The translations under genes were made by a program, and so were the position numbers. From Pseudomonadota bacterium (lineage in GTDB: Bacteria; Pseudomonadota; Alphaproteobacteria; Acetobacterales; Acetobacteraceae): 57,030 nt of DNA. Below are positions 44,125 to 52,244 of this stretch, piece by piece (position 1 is the first letter of the stretch; every line of letters starts with the position of its first letter). The notes under the pieces are model-generated. The model did not search any database. It was not told where the DNA came from and worked only from the letters and a program-made list of their open reading frames with translations. The DNA lies in NCBI GenBank assembly GCA_021805545.1, contig JAJZFB010000054.1, forward strand, positions 1 through 57,030, written 5' to 3'.

Positions 44125-45138
44125 CTACCACTCTACATACACAACACCAGGCGCGCCGGCGCCGCCAACCGAGACATCGCCGTTGGCGGCTCCGCCGCCG
44201 CCCGCGCCAAAGCCGGTGCCGCCCGCCCCCACCTGGCCGCGTTGGGCGCAAATGTCGCAAGGCACCGGGGCAGGAGAGCCGGATTGGCCCTGCGGCCCGG
44301 TTTCGCCAATAAGTATGCCACCCCCGCCGCCACCCCCGCCGCCATCGAATTGCGCGCCGCCCCCTTCGCTGGCGCCACCCACGCCGCCTTTGCCGCCTTG
44401 GCCTGGCATAATACCGGCATGGCGGAAGATAAGCTGAGGAAAAGCCTTGCCCGCGCCGCCTGGTGTGCCCTGAATGGGCATTGGGTCGGTGCCGGGCATA
44501 CCAGCTTGGCCGGAGCCGCCATTACTGCCGCCATCGCCACCGGCGCCAGCCTGGGCACCTTGCTGCTGCATGCCGCCCCCGCTGCCGCCCCCGCCGCTGC
44601 TGGCACCAAAACTGGCCGCTGAGCCACCCTGCCGCACATCTCCTCCTATGCCGCCCGGTGCGGTGATTCCATCGAAGGCCGAAGTTCCGCCGGAGCTGCC
44701 GGGCTGCATGAAATTCTGCGCCCCGGCCCCCGCTGGACCAACGCTGACCGGAAGCGGCTGGCCCTGCACCGCCACGGTGGTGTTGATAACCACGCCGGAA
44801 GAGCCGCCCGAGCCGCCCATGCCGGAAAAGAGGTTGCCGCCGCCGCCGCCGCCGCCGCCAATGAGCAGCACATGAAGGGTTTGGACGCCCGCTGGCGGTT
44901 GCCATGTGCCGCTTGTCCAGTAAGGCATGTTCTGGCACTTAGGCGGCCCGCTCCCGCCGAATACGGCGCAGCCATGGGTTGGGTTTTGTGGCACGCCGGA
45001 AATATCCGGCCCCGCGCCGCGGGTCAGGACGATTCCCAGAAGCCCTACAGCCCCCAGCGTGGTGGCGGTGAGAAAACCCAGGGCAAAATTGACCAAGTTG
45101 AACTGGCCAGCGGGGATATTCATGAGGTGCGGTTCCAT
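44125..45138 (-). CDS. Membrane-anchored glycine-rich protein
   Basis: A 337-residue protein. A hydrophobic helix (about 17-40, FALGFLTATTLGAVGLLGIVL) anchors a low-complexity exterior. Residues 70-90 (YWTSGTWQPPAGVQTLHVLLIGGGGGGGG) match the start of the Gly-rich domain seen in phage tail and bacterial surface proteins. The rest is built of Gly/Ser/Ala runs interrupted by short hydrophobic strands (VVINTTVAVQGQPLPVSVGP). A few cysteines (CAVFGGSGPPKC, CDIC) could form disulfides. Role unknown; polyglycine-II packing is possible by analogy with phage adhesin tips. Starts at 45138 or 45123. Confidence 0.75.
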   Translation of the reverse strand: MEPHLMNIPAGQFNLVNFALGFLTATTLGAVGLLGIVLTRGAGPDISGVPQNPTHGCAVFGGSGPPKCQNMPYWTSGTWQPPAGVQTLHVLLIGGGGGGGGNLFSGMGGSGGSSGVVINTTVAVQGQPLPVSVGPAGAGAQNFMQPGSSGGTSAFDGITAPGGIGGDVRQGGSAASFGASSGGGGSGGGMQQQGAQAGAGGDGGSNGGSGQAGMPGTDPMPIQGTPGGAGKAFPQLIFRHAGIMPGQGGKGGVGGASEGGGAQFDGGGGGGGGGILIGETGPQGQSGSPAPVPCDICAQRGQVGAGGTGFGAGGGGAANGDVSVGGAGAPGVVYVEW

Positions 45139-45185
45139 CGGCGGAGTCGGGTTGCATGCAGGTTATGAGCGGCCCTGTGTTCCGT

Positions 45186-45215
45186 CAATTTTGTTTTCTA
45201 ACACCAACAAAATTG
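45186..45215. promoter_or_regulatory. AT-rich 10-bp inverted repeat upstream of the glycine-rich gene
   Basis: CAATTTTGTT (45186-45195) and AACAAAATTG (45206-45215) are perfect reverse complements around a 10-base spacer, between the rsmI stop and the glycine-rich start. Both genes read leftward. The spacing between arm centres (20 bases) fits a dimeric repressor site. A weak terminator for rsmI is the other option. Confidence 0.45.
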
Positions 45216-45229
45216 CTCGGGTGCCAGGC

Positions 45230-46156
45230 TTATGCCGCCCGCCCCAACTCCAGCGCCCGCGCGTAAACCTGTTTCCTGGGCAGCCCCAAAGCCGTGGCCA
45301 CGGCGCTGGCGGCGTCTTTCACGCTCATCTGTGCCAGGGCCGTGCGTAAGGCGCTGTCCAGCGACTCAGCCGTGGCTTCCTCCGCTTCCGCCGGGCCGAT
45401 GACGATGCAGATTTCGCCGCGCGCCTCGTGCGCCGCGTAATGGGCCGCCAGCTCGTCCAGCCCGCCGCGCCGCACTTCCTCGAACCGTTTGGTCAGCTCG
45501 CGGCACACGGCGGCGGGGCGCGGGCCGAGCAAAGCGGCGGCGTCTTCCAGAAATCCCGCCAGGCGGTGCGGGGCCTCGTAGAAAACCTGAGTGGCGGTAA
45601 GACCAGCCAGCTCGGCGCCGCGCAGCTTTTCCAGCGCCGCGCGGCGGGCGGCGGATTTGGGCGGCAGGAAGCCGGTAAACATGAACGGGTGCGGCGGCAG
45701 GCCCGAGAGGGTAAGTGCCAGCAGCGCCGCATTGGGGCCGGGAATACCGGAGACCGCCAGCCCCGCCGCGATGGCGGCGCGCACCAGCCTGTAGCCGGGG
45801 TCGGACACAAGGGGTGTGCCGGCGTCGGAAATAAGCGCATAGCGCGTGCCTTGGCGCATTGCTTCCACCAGGGCCTCGGCGCGGGCCTGCTCGTTATGCT
45901 CATGCAGCGCCTGGGTGCGAGTCGCGATACCGTGGGCGCGCAGCAGCGTCGCGCTGGTCCTTGTATCTTCACATAAAATCACGTCCGTCATTGCTAGCGC
46001 CTCGCGCGCGCGGGGTGATAGATCTTGGAGGTTGCCGATTGGGGTGGAAACCAGCACAAGGGCAGGCAATGCCGCCGTATTGCCGGCACAGGAGGGCTGT
46101 TGTGTTGAAAGCTGATTATGGCCGCCGGCCGGGTTTTGGTGCATATCTACGTTCAA
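45230..46156 (-). CDS. rsmI: 16S rRNA (cytidine-1402-2'-O)-methyltransferase
   Basis: Methylates the ribose of C1402 in 16S rRNA. The product has LVLVSTPIGNLQDLSPRA, ILCEDTRTSATLLRAHGI, SDAGTPLVSDPGYRLV, SGIPGPNAALLAL and the C-terminal LPRKQVYARAL. No ATG lies close to the core: TTG 46156 or ATG 46144 give overlap with the divergent lipoprotein gene, while a GTG at 46057 gives a normal-length N-terminus without overlap. The start is unresolved. Confidence 0.94.
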   Translation of the reverse strand: MNVDMHQNPAGGHNQLSTQQPSCAGNTAALPALVLVSTPIGNLQDLSPRAREALAMTDVILCEDTRTSATLLRAHGIATRTQALHEHNEQARAEALVEAMRQGTRYALISDAGTPLVSDPGYRLVRAAIAAGLAVSGIPGPNAALLALTLSGLPPHPFMFTGFLPPKSAARRAALEKLRGAELAGLTATQVFYEAPHRLAGFLEDAAALLGPRPAAVCRELTKRFEEVRRGGLDELAAHYAAHEARGEICIVIGPAEAEEATAESLDSALRTALAQMSVKDAASAVATALGLPRKQVYARALELGRAA

Positions 46157-47412
46157 TTCTGGTGCTGCCGGCTACGCTGGCGCTTGCGGGCTGTGCCGGT
46201 CAAGTGTTCAACCCGCTGCTCAGCTCTGGCGTGCCGCAGGCGCTCATCCCCAGTTCCACCCCGCAAGCCGCGGGGGGGTACGGCAAGACCAGCGGCAACA
46301 TATTGGTACTGCTGCCGCTCTCTGGCCCGCTGGCCCCCGTGGGTGCTGCGCTGGAAAACGCGGTGAAGCTGGCCGCCCCGGCGGGCAGCAGCCCGGCGCT
46401 GGACATACGCGACACGGGCGGCACGGTGGCGGGGGCGGAAGCTGCGGCGCAGGCCGGTATTGCCGCCGGAGACGGCATTATCGTCGGCCCGCTTACGGCG
46501 CCCGAAACGCAAGGCGTTACTCCCATTGCCAAGGCGGCGGGGGTGAATATGCTGCCCCTCACCAATGACGGCGCCCTGGCGCAGCCAGGGGTGTGGCCCA
46601 TGGGCATTACACCGGCGCAGTCCGTGCAGCGCGTGCTGCAAGTGGCGGCCGATGCAGGGCGCACCCAGCTTGCCGCGCTGCTGCCCGATAGTGAGTTTGG
46701 CCACCATCTTGCGGATGCCATTACCGCCGATACCGCGGCCCTGAGCGAGCCGGCGCCGCAGATCGTATTTTACCCCCCCGATTTTTCCAGCGTGAACCAT
46801 GCGGTGAGGGAGATTTCAGACTTCGATAACCGTGGCGCCGCGCTGGAGTCTGAGATTAGGGCCGCCAGAGCCTTGGGCACGCCAGCAGGCGAGGCCCAGG
46901 CGCATGAATTGGAGCACCAGCAGATTCCCCCGCCCAGCTTCAATGCGCTTTTTCTGGGCGAGACAAATGGAGACAGGTTGGCCGAGCTGGCCAATTTTCT
47001 GCCGTATTACGATGTAACATCGCCACAAGTGCAGATACTTGGCCCTGCCCCCTGGGCCAATATTGCCACGCAAATGGCCAGCCAGAGCGCATTTGTGGGG
47101 GCATGGTATGCGGCGCCCGCCCCCGCGGCGGCGGCGGCTTTCAATGCCAAATACCAGGCTGCGTATGGCGTGGCCCCGCCCGCGATTGCCGATGTGGCGT
47201 TTGATGCCACGGCCCTGGCGCGCATGGCCGCCAGCGAGGGTGGCTATACCAGCAAGGTGCTGACCGCCCCGGCAGGGTTTGTGGGTACAGATGGGCTGCT
47301 GGTGCTCATGCCTGATGGCAGTGTGAAGCGCGGCCTGGCCGTATTCTCCATCGCGCCCGGCGGGCCCGCCATTACGTCGCCCGCGCCTACGTCGTTCACC
47401 CAATCGCCGTAG
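46102..47412 (+). CDS. LpoA/LppC-like penicillin-binding protein activator lipoprotein
   Basis: A 436-residue exported lipoprotein. The N-terminal signal has the lipobox LALAGC near residue 31. The rest is a periplasmic-binding-protein type I fold resembling LppC/LpoA: ILVLLPLSGPLAPVGAALENAVKL, GIIVGPLTAPETQGV, and LPLTNDGALAQPGVW. LpoA activates class A penicillin-binding proteins. GGAGG sits 6 bases before GTG 46102, which I take as the start, so the gene overlaps the longest rsmI reading at their 5' ends. The adjacent rsmI is a typical neighbour. Confidence 0.85.
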   Translation: MLKADYGRRPGFGAYLRSILVLPATLALAGCAGQVFNPLLSSGVPQALIPSSTPQAAGGYGKTSGNILVLLPLSGPLAPVGAALENAVKLAAPAGSSPALDIRDTGGTVAGAEAAAQAGIAAGDGIIVGPLTAPETQGVTPIAKAAGVNMLPLTNDGALAQPGVWPMGITPAQSVQRVLQVAADAGRTQLAALLPDSEFGHHLADAITADTAALSEPAPQIVFYPPDFSSVNHAVREISDFDNRGAALESEIRAARALGTPAGEAQAHELEHQQIPPPSFNALFLGETNGDRLAELANFLPYYDVTSPQVQILGPAPWANIATQMASQSAFVGAWYAAPAPAAAAAFNAKYQAAYGVAPPAIADVAFDATALARMAASEGGYTSKVLTAPAGFVGTDGLLVLMPDGSVKRGLAVFSIAPGGPAITSPAPTSFTQSP

Positions 47413-47418
47413 CCTCTC

Positions 47419-48774
47419 ATGCCCGATTCGCTGCCTGGCAAGGCCGTGCCCGCCGCCATTATGTTCTTTCTTGCATTGGCGCTGCTGCCGGGCGTTATGC
47501 TGGCGGCGCTTACCGGGCTGGGGCGCCTGCCACCGGGCCATGCATTGCTGGCCTGGTGCATTTATGGCGTGGTGGCGGTGGGGTTTGGCCTGGTGCTGGG
47601 GCGCGATTTGGTGGTGATGACCCGCCTGTTGCGCGCCTTGCGCACCACGCCAGATACGCTGCCCAGCACCTCCGCCCTGCTTGTGCCCGGCATGCGCGCA
47701 TTGGGCGAGGAAGCCATGCGGCTGGCGCAGGCCGAGCGCCTGAACCGCGCCCGTGGCCAGGCCATGGCGGCGGAAGACCGCGCCTTGGTGGAGCGCCTGC
47801 CAGACCCGCTGCTGAAGCTGGATGGCGAGGGCAATGTGCTGTGGCGCAATGGCAGCGCGGTGGCCGCCTTTGGCAACGAAACCGCGGCCCTGCTGCGCCA
47901 CCCCGATGTGCGCGCCGCCTTTGCCGGGGCCGTGGCCACCGCCCAGCCCGTGCGCCGCGAGATGGTGCTGACCACCCCCGTGGCGCGCGATTTGGAAATA
48001 ACGATGATTCCGGTGGGCGGGCCGGTTTACATGCTGGTGAACGACCGCACGCGCGAGCGCGCTTTGGAGAAAACCCGCGCCGATTTCGTTGCCAATTCAT
48101 CGCACGAGCTGCGCACGCCGCTGGCCAGCCTGATTGGCTTTATTGAAACATTGCGCGGCCCGGCGGCGGATGACCCGGAAGCGCAACAGCGCTTCCTTGG
48201 CATTATGGCCGAGCAGGCGGGGCGGATGCAGCGCGTGATTGCCGATTTGCTGAACCTCTCCAAAATCGAGATTTCCGAGCATGCGCCGCCCAAGGAAATT
48301 TTGCATCTGCCCCCGCTGCTGGAGCGTATTGCCGCCGGAATGGAGCCGATGCTGAAGCAGGCCGATGTGCATTTGCACATGGAGGTGCCGCCGGATTTGC
48401 CAAAACTACCCGCCGATGCCGACCAGATTGCCCAGCTATTTACCAACTTGCTGGATAACGCGCTGAAATACGGCAAGCGCGGCGGCGAGATACGCCTGAC
48501 CGCCACGGCAGCGCCGGATACGCGCTTTGAGCCGGGCGGCGTGGTTGTTTCGGTGGCCGATAACGGTGCCGGCATACCGCGCGAGCATCTGCCCCGCTTA
48601 ACCGAGCGCTTTTACCGCGTGGACAAAGGCCGCTCCCGCGCCGTGGGCGGCACCGGGCTGGGGCTGGCGATTGTAAAGCATGTGGTGAACCGCCACCGCG
48701 GGCGGCTGCTGGTGGAAAGCGAAGTGGGGCAGGGCACGGTGTTTACGGTTTGGCTGCCTGGGGTGGTGAAGTAG
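47419..48774 (+). CDS. PhoR-like sensor histidine kinase
   Basis: A 451-residue membrane kinase. Two transmembrane helices (about 11-33 and 44-62) precede a PAS-like region (about 120-210, LVERLPDPLLKLDGEGNVLWRN). A HisKA domain has the phosphorylated His229 in SSHELRTP. The HATPase domain has N (NLLDNALKYG), G1 (ADNGAGIP) and G2 (GGTGLGLAIVKHV) boxes. PhoR-type kinases control phosphate response, but no response regulator or pst genes are nearby. It begins 6 bases after the lipoprotein gene, so the two are likely co-expressed. Confidence 0.9.
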   Translation: MPDSLPGKAVPAAIMFFLALALLPGVMLAALTGLGRLPPGHALLAWCIYGVVAVGFGLVLGRDLVVMTRLLRALRTTPDTLPSTSALLVPGMRALGEEAMRLAQAERLNRARGQAMAAEDRALVERLPDPLLKLDGEGNVLWRNGSAVAAFGNETAALLRHPDVRAAFAGAVATAQPVRREMVLTTPVARDLEITMIPVGGPVYMLVNDRTRERALEKTRADFVANSSHELRTPLASLIGFIETLRGPAADDPEAQQRFLGIMAEQAGRMQRVIADLLNLSKIEISEHAPPKEILHLPPLLERIAAGMEPMLKQADVHLHMEVPPDLPKLPADADQIAQLFTNLLDNALKYGKRGGEIRLTATAAPDTRFEPGGVVVSVADNGAGIPREHLPRLTERFYRVDKGRSRAVGGTGLGLAIVKHVVNRHRGRLLVESEVGQGTVFTVWLPGVVK

Positions 48775-48955
48775 GGGGGATTGGGGGATTGTTTGGGCCG
48801 GGAGCGGAAGGGCGGGTTTTGAGCATTTAACCGAAAAAACGGACTGGCTCAGCAATGAGAAAGGCAATTAGGTGGAGGGACGCACGAGAGCATCCCGCCC
48901 CACGTTCACCGGTCGGCCAAATGGATTGCCGGTCCTGTACTCAACCCAGCCGGGA

Positions 48956-49743
48956 CTATTTTCCGAAATCATATTTGTGTAGCGAGCCAAACGAGTATTT
49001 GGCATCTATGCCAACACTGATTAGGCATAATGCCCGCGAACCGGGTAATGGAAGAACGACGAAACCTACGTTCGCATTTGAACCTTGATATTCATATGAA
49101 TCAGCGCCCATCGGCGCCGTTGAGCCTGGTGGGGGAGGAAGTGGTGAGTTGGCTTTAGGAAAGGCAGCCTTGATTTGTGCAGGGCTGATGCAGACGTAGG
49201 CCGGAATATCCCTGAACTGGATTGACGTACGTATTCCGTCATTTCCTTTACAACCCCTAATGCTATTGATTTCGTAGTCGATATTAGGGTTGATGAAAAC
49301 GATCTCTCTACCGCTTTTCCCAGAGGGATCGCGTTGAGTGGGTTCGACAAAACCAAATCCCAAAAATACGCTCCGGTCAATTGTGTACCAGCCGGCGACG
49401 GACTTATTCGATTGAACAGTGGGTCGTCGTCATTGGCATAAATCATTTTCCTTTTGCCCATAGGAGGTGGAAACCAGTTATCACCAGTTGTAGTATAAGT
49501 GTTAAACGATTCCGTTGCTCCAGCGGGGCAGTAGGTTCCCATCCCGTCAACGGTGTGGCTGGTCTGAGTGAAGTGGAGGTGCATTAGTGCTGAAACATAC
49601 GAAGGATCGTCTGCCCGGCCACTGTCGGCCACGGCTTTAATCGAATGGAGCAGGTAGTCTCCTTTGCTCAGCGACGAAGTCTGGGCACTGGCGGACCAAA
49701 AGAAGGCGCCGAGCAGCGCGAGAGCTAGTCCCAATTTTCTCAT
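48956..49743 (-). pseudogene. Frameshifted exported protein, function unknown
   Basis: Two consecutive minus-strand frames form one protein if a single base is restored. Frame one (49743 to about 49365) starts with a signal peptide (MRKLGLALALLGAFFWSASA) and runs to LTGAYF. Frame two (from about 49363 to 48956) continues GFGFVEPTQRDPSGKSG, INPNIDYEINSIRGC and AYVCISPAQIKAAFPKANS. At the junction is an A5 run (49362-49366); six A would give a continuous AYFLGFGFVEP. Total about 262 residues with cysteines in MGTYCP, RGCKG and AYVCI. Codon use and lower GC set it apart from neighbours. No family recognised. A sequencing slip is possible. Confidence 0.7.
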
Positions 49744-49812
49744 CGTAGCCTCGTAATTTTTTCCACGGTACGAGATGACTACTCTAAATTCAACGCGGAC
49801 GCGAACGGAAGG

Positions 49813-49965
49813 ATGCTTGACCCTCTGGCCTACGTTTTTCCTGTGTTTTTGTCCCGGTTTTGGGAAATCAATCGGGAGGCGTTTCTCAACAAGCCGGTAG
49901 GGCGGGGAACGCCTTCCATCGATATGCCAATTTATGATTTGCTCACCAAACTCCGGGATCGATGA
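49813..49965 (+). CDS. Possible small protein (50 residues)
   Basis: An ATG-initiated frame encoding 50 residues beginning MLDPLAYVFPVFLSRFWEIN and ending YDLLTKLRDR. The composition is protein-like (aromatic and charged residues mixed, no low complexity), but GGAAGG, the nearest purine-rich stretch, overlaps the start codon, so no properly spaced ribosome-binding site is visible. It could be a small gene or the tail of a decayed larger one, since the frame is open a little further upstream. Its TGA overlaps the start of the next small ORF. Confidence 0.3.
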   Translation: MLDPLAYVFPVFLSRFWEINREAFLNKPVGRGTPSIDMPIYDLLTKLRDR

Positions 49966-50075
49966 TGGGCGTTGCCCTTCCTACCAGTATGGTGTCCGCT
50001 CTCGGACATGCCGAAGCTGGGTCAGCGAAGACCACTATGGGCGCTGAGCCGTTGCAGGCCGACGCCAACAAATGA
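49962..50075 (+). CDS. Possible small protein (37 residues) overlapping the previous ORF
   Basis: An ATGATG start overlaps the previous ORF's stop codon, giving a 37-residue frame (MMGVALPTSMVSALGHAEAG...). The overlap resembles translational coupling, but the sequence is Ala/Gly-rich and no family is recognised. Low confidence. Confidence 0.2.
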   Translation: MMGVALPTSMVSALGHAEAGSAKTTMGAEPLQADANK

Positions 50076-50166
50076 CTGGCCTTGGGATTCCTCGTGCCAC
50101 CTGCCAACGGCCGGGTAGGCCCGAAACTACACCTCAGCCAAATCGCCTTCCCTCACAGGCAGCCAC

Positions 50167-50727
50167 CTATCCCCCCATCGCCAAATCAACCTCCCGCCCC
50201 CGGTCCTCGGCACGGATCAACTCCACCCAGCCCGGGTCCAGTTCAATCTGTGTCCGGTACAAATCGCGCAGCGCGGCAACCATGCTGCCGCCGCGCCCCA
50301 GTCTCTCGCTGCCCATCTCTATAATCCGTAAATTCGGCCAGATTTGCGGGCGGATTTGCCGCAGTGCGCTGAAAATTTCCGCCGCCTCCATGCCCGGCGC
50401 GGCTTGTGCCACCAGCAGGGCGGTGGAGGCGGTGCTGCGCGATATACCCATGTGGCAATGCACCAGCAAATGCGCGTCTGCCTTCAGCCCCGCGCCAAAA
50501 CCCAGAAGCTGCTCCACATGCTCAATCTGCGGGGCGCGCAGCGTTTCGCGCTCGTGGATAATGTCGTTGAAACGCAGCTCCAGTTTTTCGTGCGCGCCGT
50601 AAGCGGCAAATGCCGCGGGCGCGGGAAATTCCGGGTCGAGGATGGAGAGCACATGGCTCACCTGCGCGCCGCTATGCTGGTGCAGTTCAGTAAGGCCGCA
50701 AATGGTTACTTTGAAAGGCAGGGTCAT
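50167..50727 (-). CDS. Dual-specificity/tyrosine phosphatase-like protein
   Basis: A 186-residue cytoplasmic phosphatase of the cysteine-dependent type. The P-loop CX5R is CHMGISR (Cys91 to Arg97, in VHCHMGISRST). A candidate general-acid Asp55 lies in RFNDII, as in dual-specificity phosphatases. Substrates are unknown. It is divergent from the GltB-domain gene with about 95 bases between. Confidence 0.85.
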   Translation of the reverse strand: MTLPFKVTICGLTELHQHSGAQVSHVLSILDPEFPAPAAFAAYGAHEKLELRFNDIIHERETLRAPQIEHVEQLLGFGAGLKADAHLLVHCHMGISRSTASTALLVAQAAPGMEAAEIFSALRQIRPQIWPNLRIIEMGSERLGRGGSMVAALRDLYRTQIELDPGWVELIRAEDRGREVDLAMGG

Positions 50728-50822
50728 GCCGCCACCCTAGCCGGGCGGCGGGCGCGGTTCAAACGCCGCCTCTGGCCGTTTGTGCCGGGGCAGCGTAAAA
50801 CCGCCGCAACGGGAGGTTTTCC

Positions 50823-52244
50823 ATGCTGGATTTCGCCATTATCGTCATCATCGTGCTCGCGCTGATTTATGTGCATGACATCCGCCAGACCAAGCATACC
50901 ATTCTGCGCAACTACCCCGTTATCGGCCATGTGCGGTATTTTGTGGAAACCTGGGGTGAGTATATGCGCCAGTACCAATACCTGCCGGACTGGGCGGAGC
51001 GCCCCTTCAACCGGCTGGAGCGGAGCTGGGTGTACCGCTCGGCCAAGGGGGTTTCCAACCTTATTTCCTTTGGCTCCGAGAATGTGCCGAGCTTCTTGTT
51101 CCGCAACGCGCCGTTTCCCGTGCTGGATGAGGAAAAACGCGCCTTTCCCGGCAAGCAACTTGGCATAACCGAAGGCCCGGGCGCCTGCCGCGAGCCGTAT
51201 ATGGCGAACAGTTTTTTCAACATCTCCGGCATGAGCTACGGCTCGCTGAGCCACGCCGCTGTTTCCGCCCTCTCGCGCGGGGCCAAGCTGGCGGGCGTGT
51301 ATATCAGCACGGGCGAGGGCGGGTTGAGCAGCTTCCATGTCGATGGCGGGGCGGATATCATCATGCAGATCGGCACCGCCAAATATGGCGTGCGCGATGC
51401 CGAGGGGAATCTATCCGATGACCGGCTGCGCGAGATTGCCGCCATCCCGCAGGTTAGGATGTTCGAGGTGAAGCTGGCGCAAGGCGCCAAACCGGGCAAG
51501 GGCGGCGTGCTGCCGGGCGCCAAGGTAACGCCGGAAATCGCGAAAATCCGTGGTATTCCCGCGGGGCGGGATTCCATCTCGCCCAACCGGCATAAGGATA
51601 TTGGCAATCTTACGGAGCTTGGCGAATTCATCCACCATGTGCGCAGCATTACCGGTAAGCCGGTGGGGGTTAAGTTTGTGCTGGGCGACCCGGCGTTTCT
51701 GGATGAATGGTTCCAGGATTGTGCCGAAAACCCCGCCCATTGCCCCGATTACGTGCAAATTGATGGCGGCGAGGGCGGCACGGGTGCCGCGCCGGGGCCG
51801 CTGGCCGATTATGTCGGCCTGCCCATAACCCAGGCGCTGCCTTATGTTGCCGCGCTGCGTTACGAGCACGGGCTGCGCGAGCGTATCCGCATCGTTGCCT
51901 CCGGCAAGCTGGTTACGCCCGACAAGGTGGCCTGGGCGCTGTGCATGGGGGCGGATTTCGTCTCTTCGGCGCGTGGCTTCATGTTTTCGCTGGGCTGCAT
52001 CCAGGCCATGAAATGCGCCACCGGGCGCTGCCCCACCGGTATTACCTCGGTGGAGCCGCGCCTCATCAAAGGGCTGGACCCGGCGGATAAGGCGGTGCGC
52101 GTGGCGCGCTACGCGGCCAAGATGCGCGAAGAGGTGGAGATCATCGCGCATAGTTGCGGCCTGACCGATGCCAGCCGCTTCACCCCCAAGCATGTTACCG
52201 ATATTGAGCGCGGCGTGGGCGGTTTCAGGGCGCAGGCAGGGTGA
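50823..52244 (+). CDS. FMN-binding glutamate synthase family protein (GltB central domain only)
   Basis: A 473-residue protein. One N-terminal transmembrane helix (residues 3-18) is followed by the FMN/3Fe-4S domain of glutamate synthase: MSYGSLSHAAVSALSRGAKLAG, GRDSISPNRHKDIGN, IDGGEGGTGAAP, and the cluster motif LGCIQAMKCATGRCPTGI. It lacks the glutaminase domain and C-terminal gxgxg domain of full GltB. Such stand-alone membrane-linked forms are common, but their reaction is not established. The next gene starts at its stop (GTGA). Confidence 0.92.
   Translation: MLDFAIIVIIVLALIYVHDIRQTKHTILRNYPVIGHVRYFVETWGEYMRQYQYLPDWAERPFNRLERSWVYRSAKGVSNLISFGSENVPSFLFRNAPFPVLDEEKRAFPGKQLGITEGPGACREPYMANSFFNISGMSYGSLSHAAVSALSRGAKLAGVYISTGEGGLSSFHVDGGADIIMQIGTAKYGVRDAEGNLSDDRLREIAAIPQVRMFEVKLAQGAKPGKGGVLPGAKVTPEIAKIRGIPAGRDSISPNRHKDIGNLTELGEFIHHVRSITGKPVGVKFVLGDPAFLDEWFQDCAENPAHCPDYVQIDGGEGGTGAAPGPLADYVGLPITQALPYVAALRYEHGLRERIRIVASGKLVTPDKVAWALCMGADFVSSARGFMFSLGCIQAMKCATGRCPTGITSVEPRLIKGLDPADKAVRVARYAAKMREEVEIIAHSCGLTDASRFTPKHVTDIERGVGGFRAQAG

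Larger units (their letters stand above)
49744..50166. other. Intergenic region with tiny ORFs
   Basis: 423 bases between the frameshifted gene and the phosphatase gene. The first part is AT-richer than the surroundings. It contains two overlapping small ORFs (described separately) and no tRNA or clear hairpin terminator. The rest appears featureless. Confidence 0.5.
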
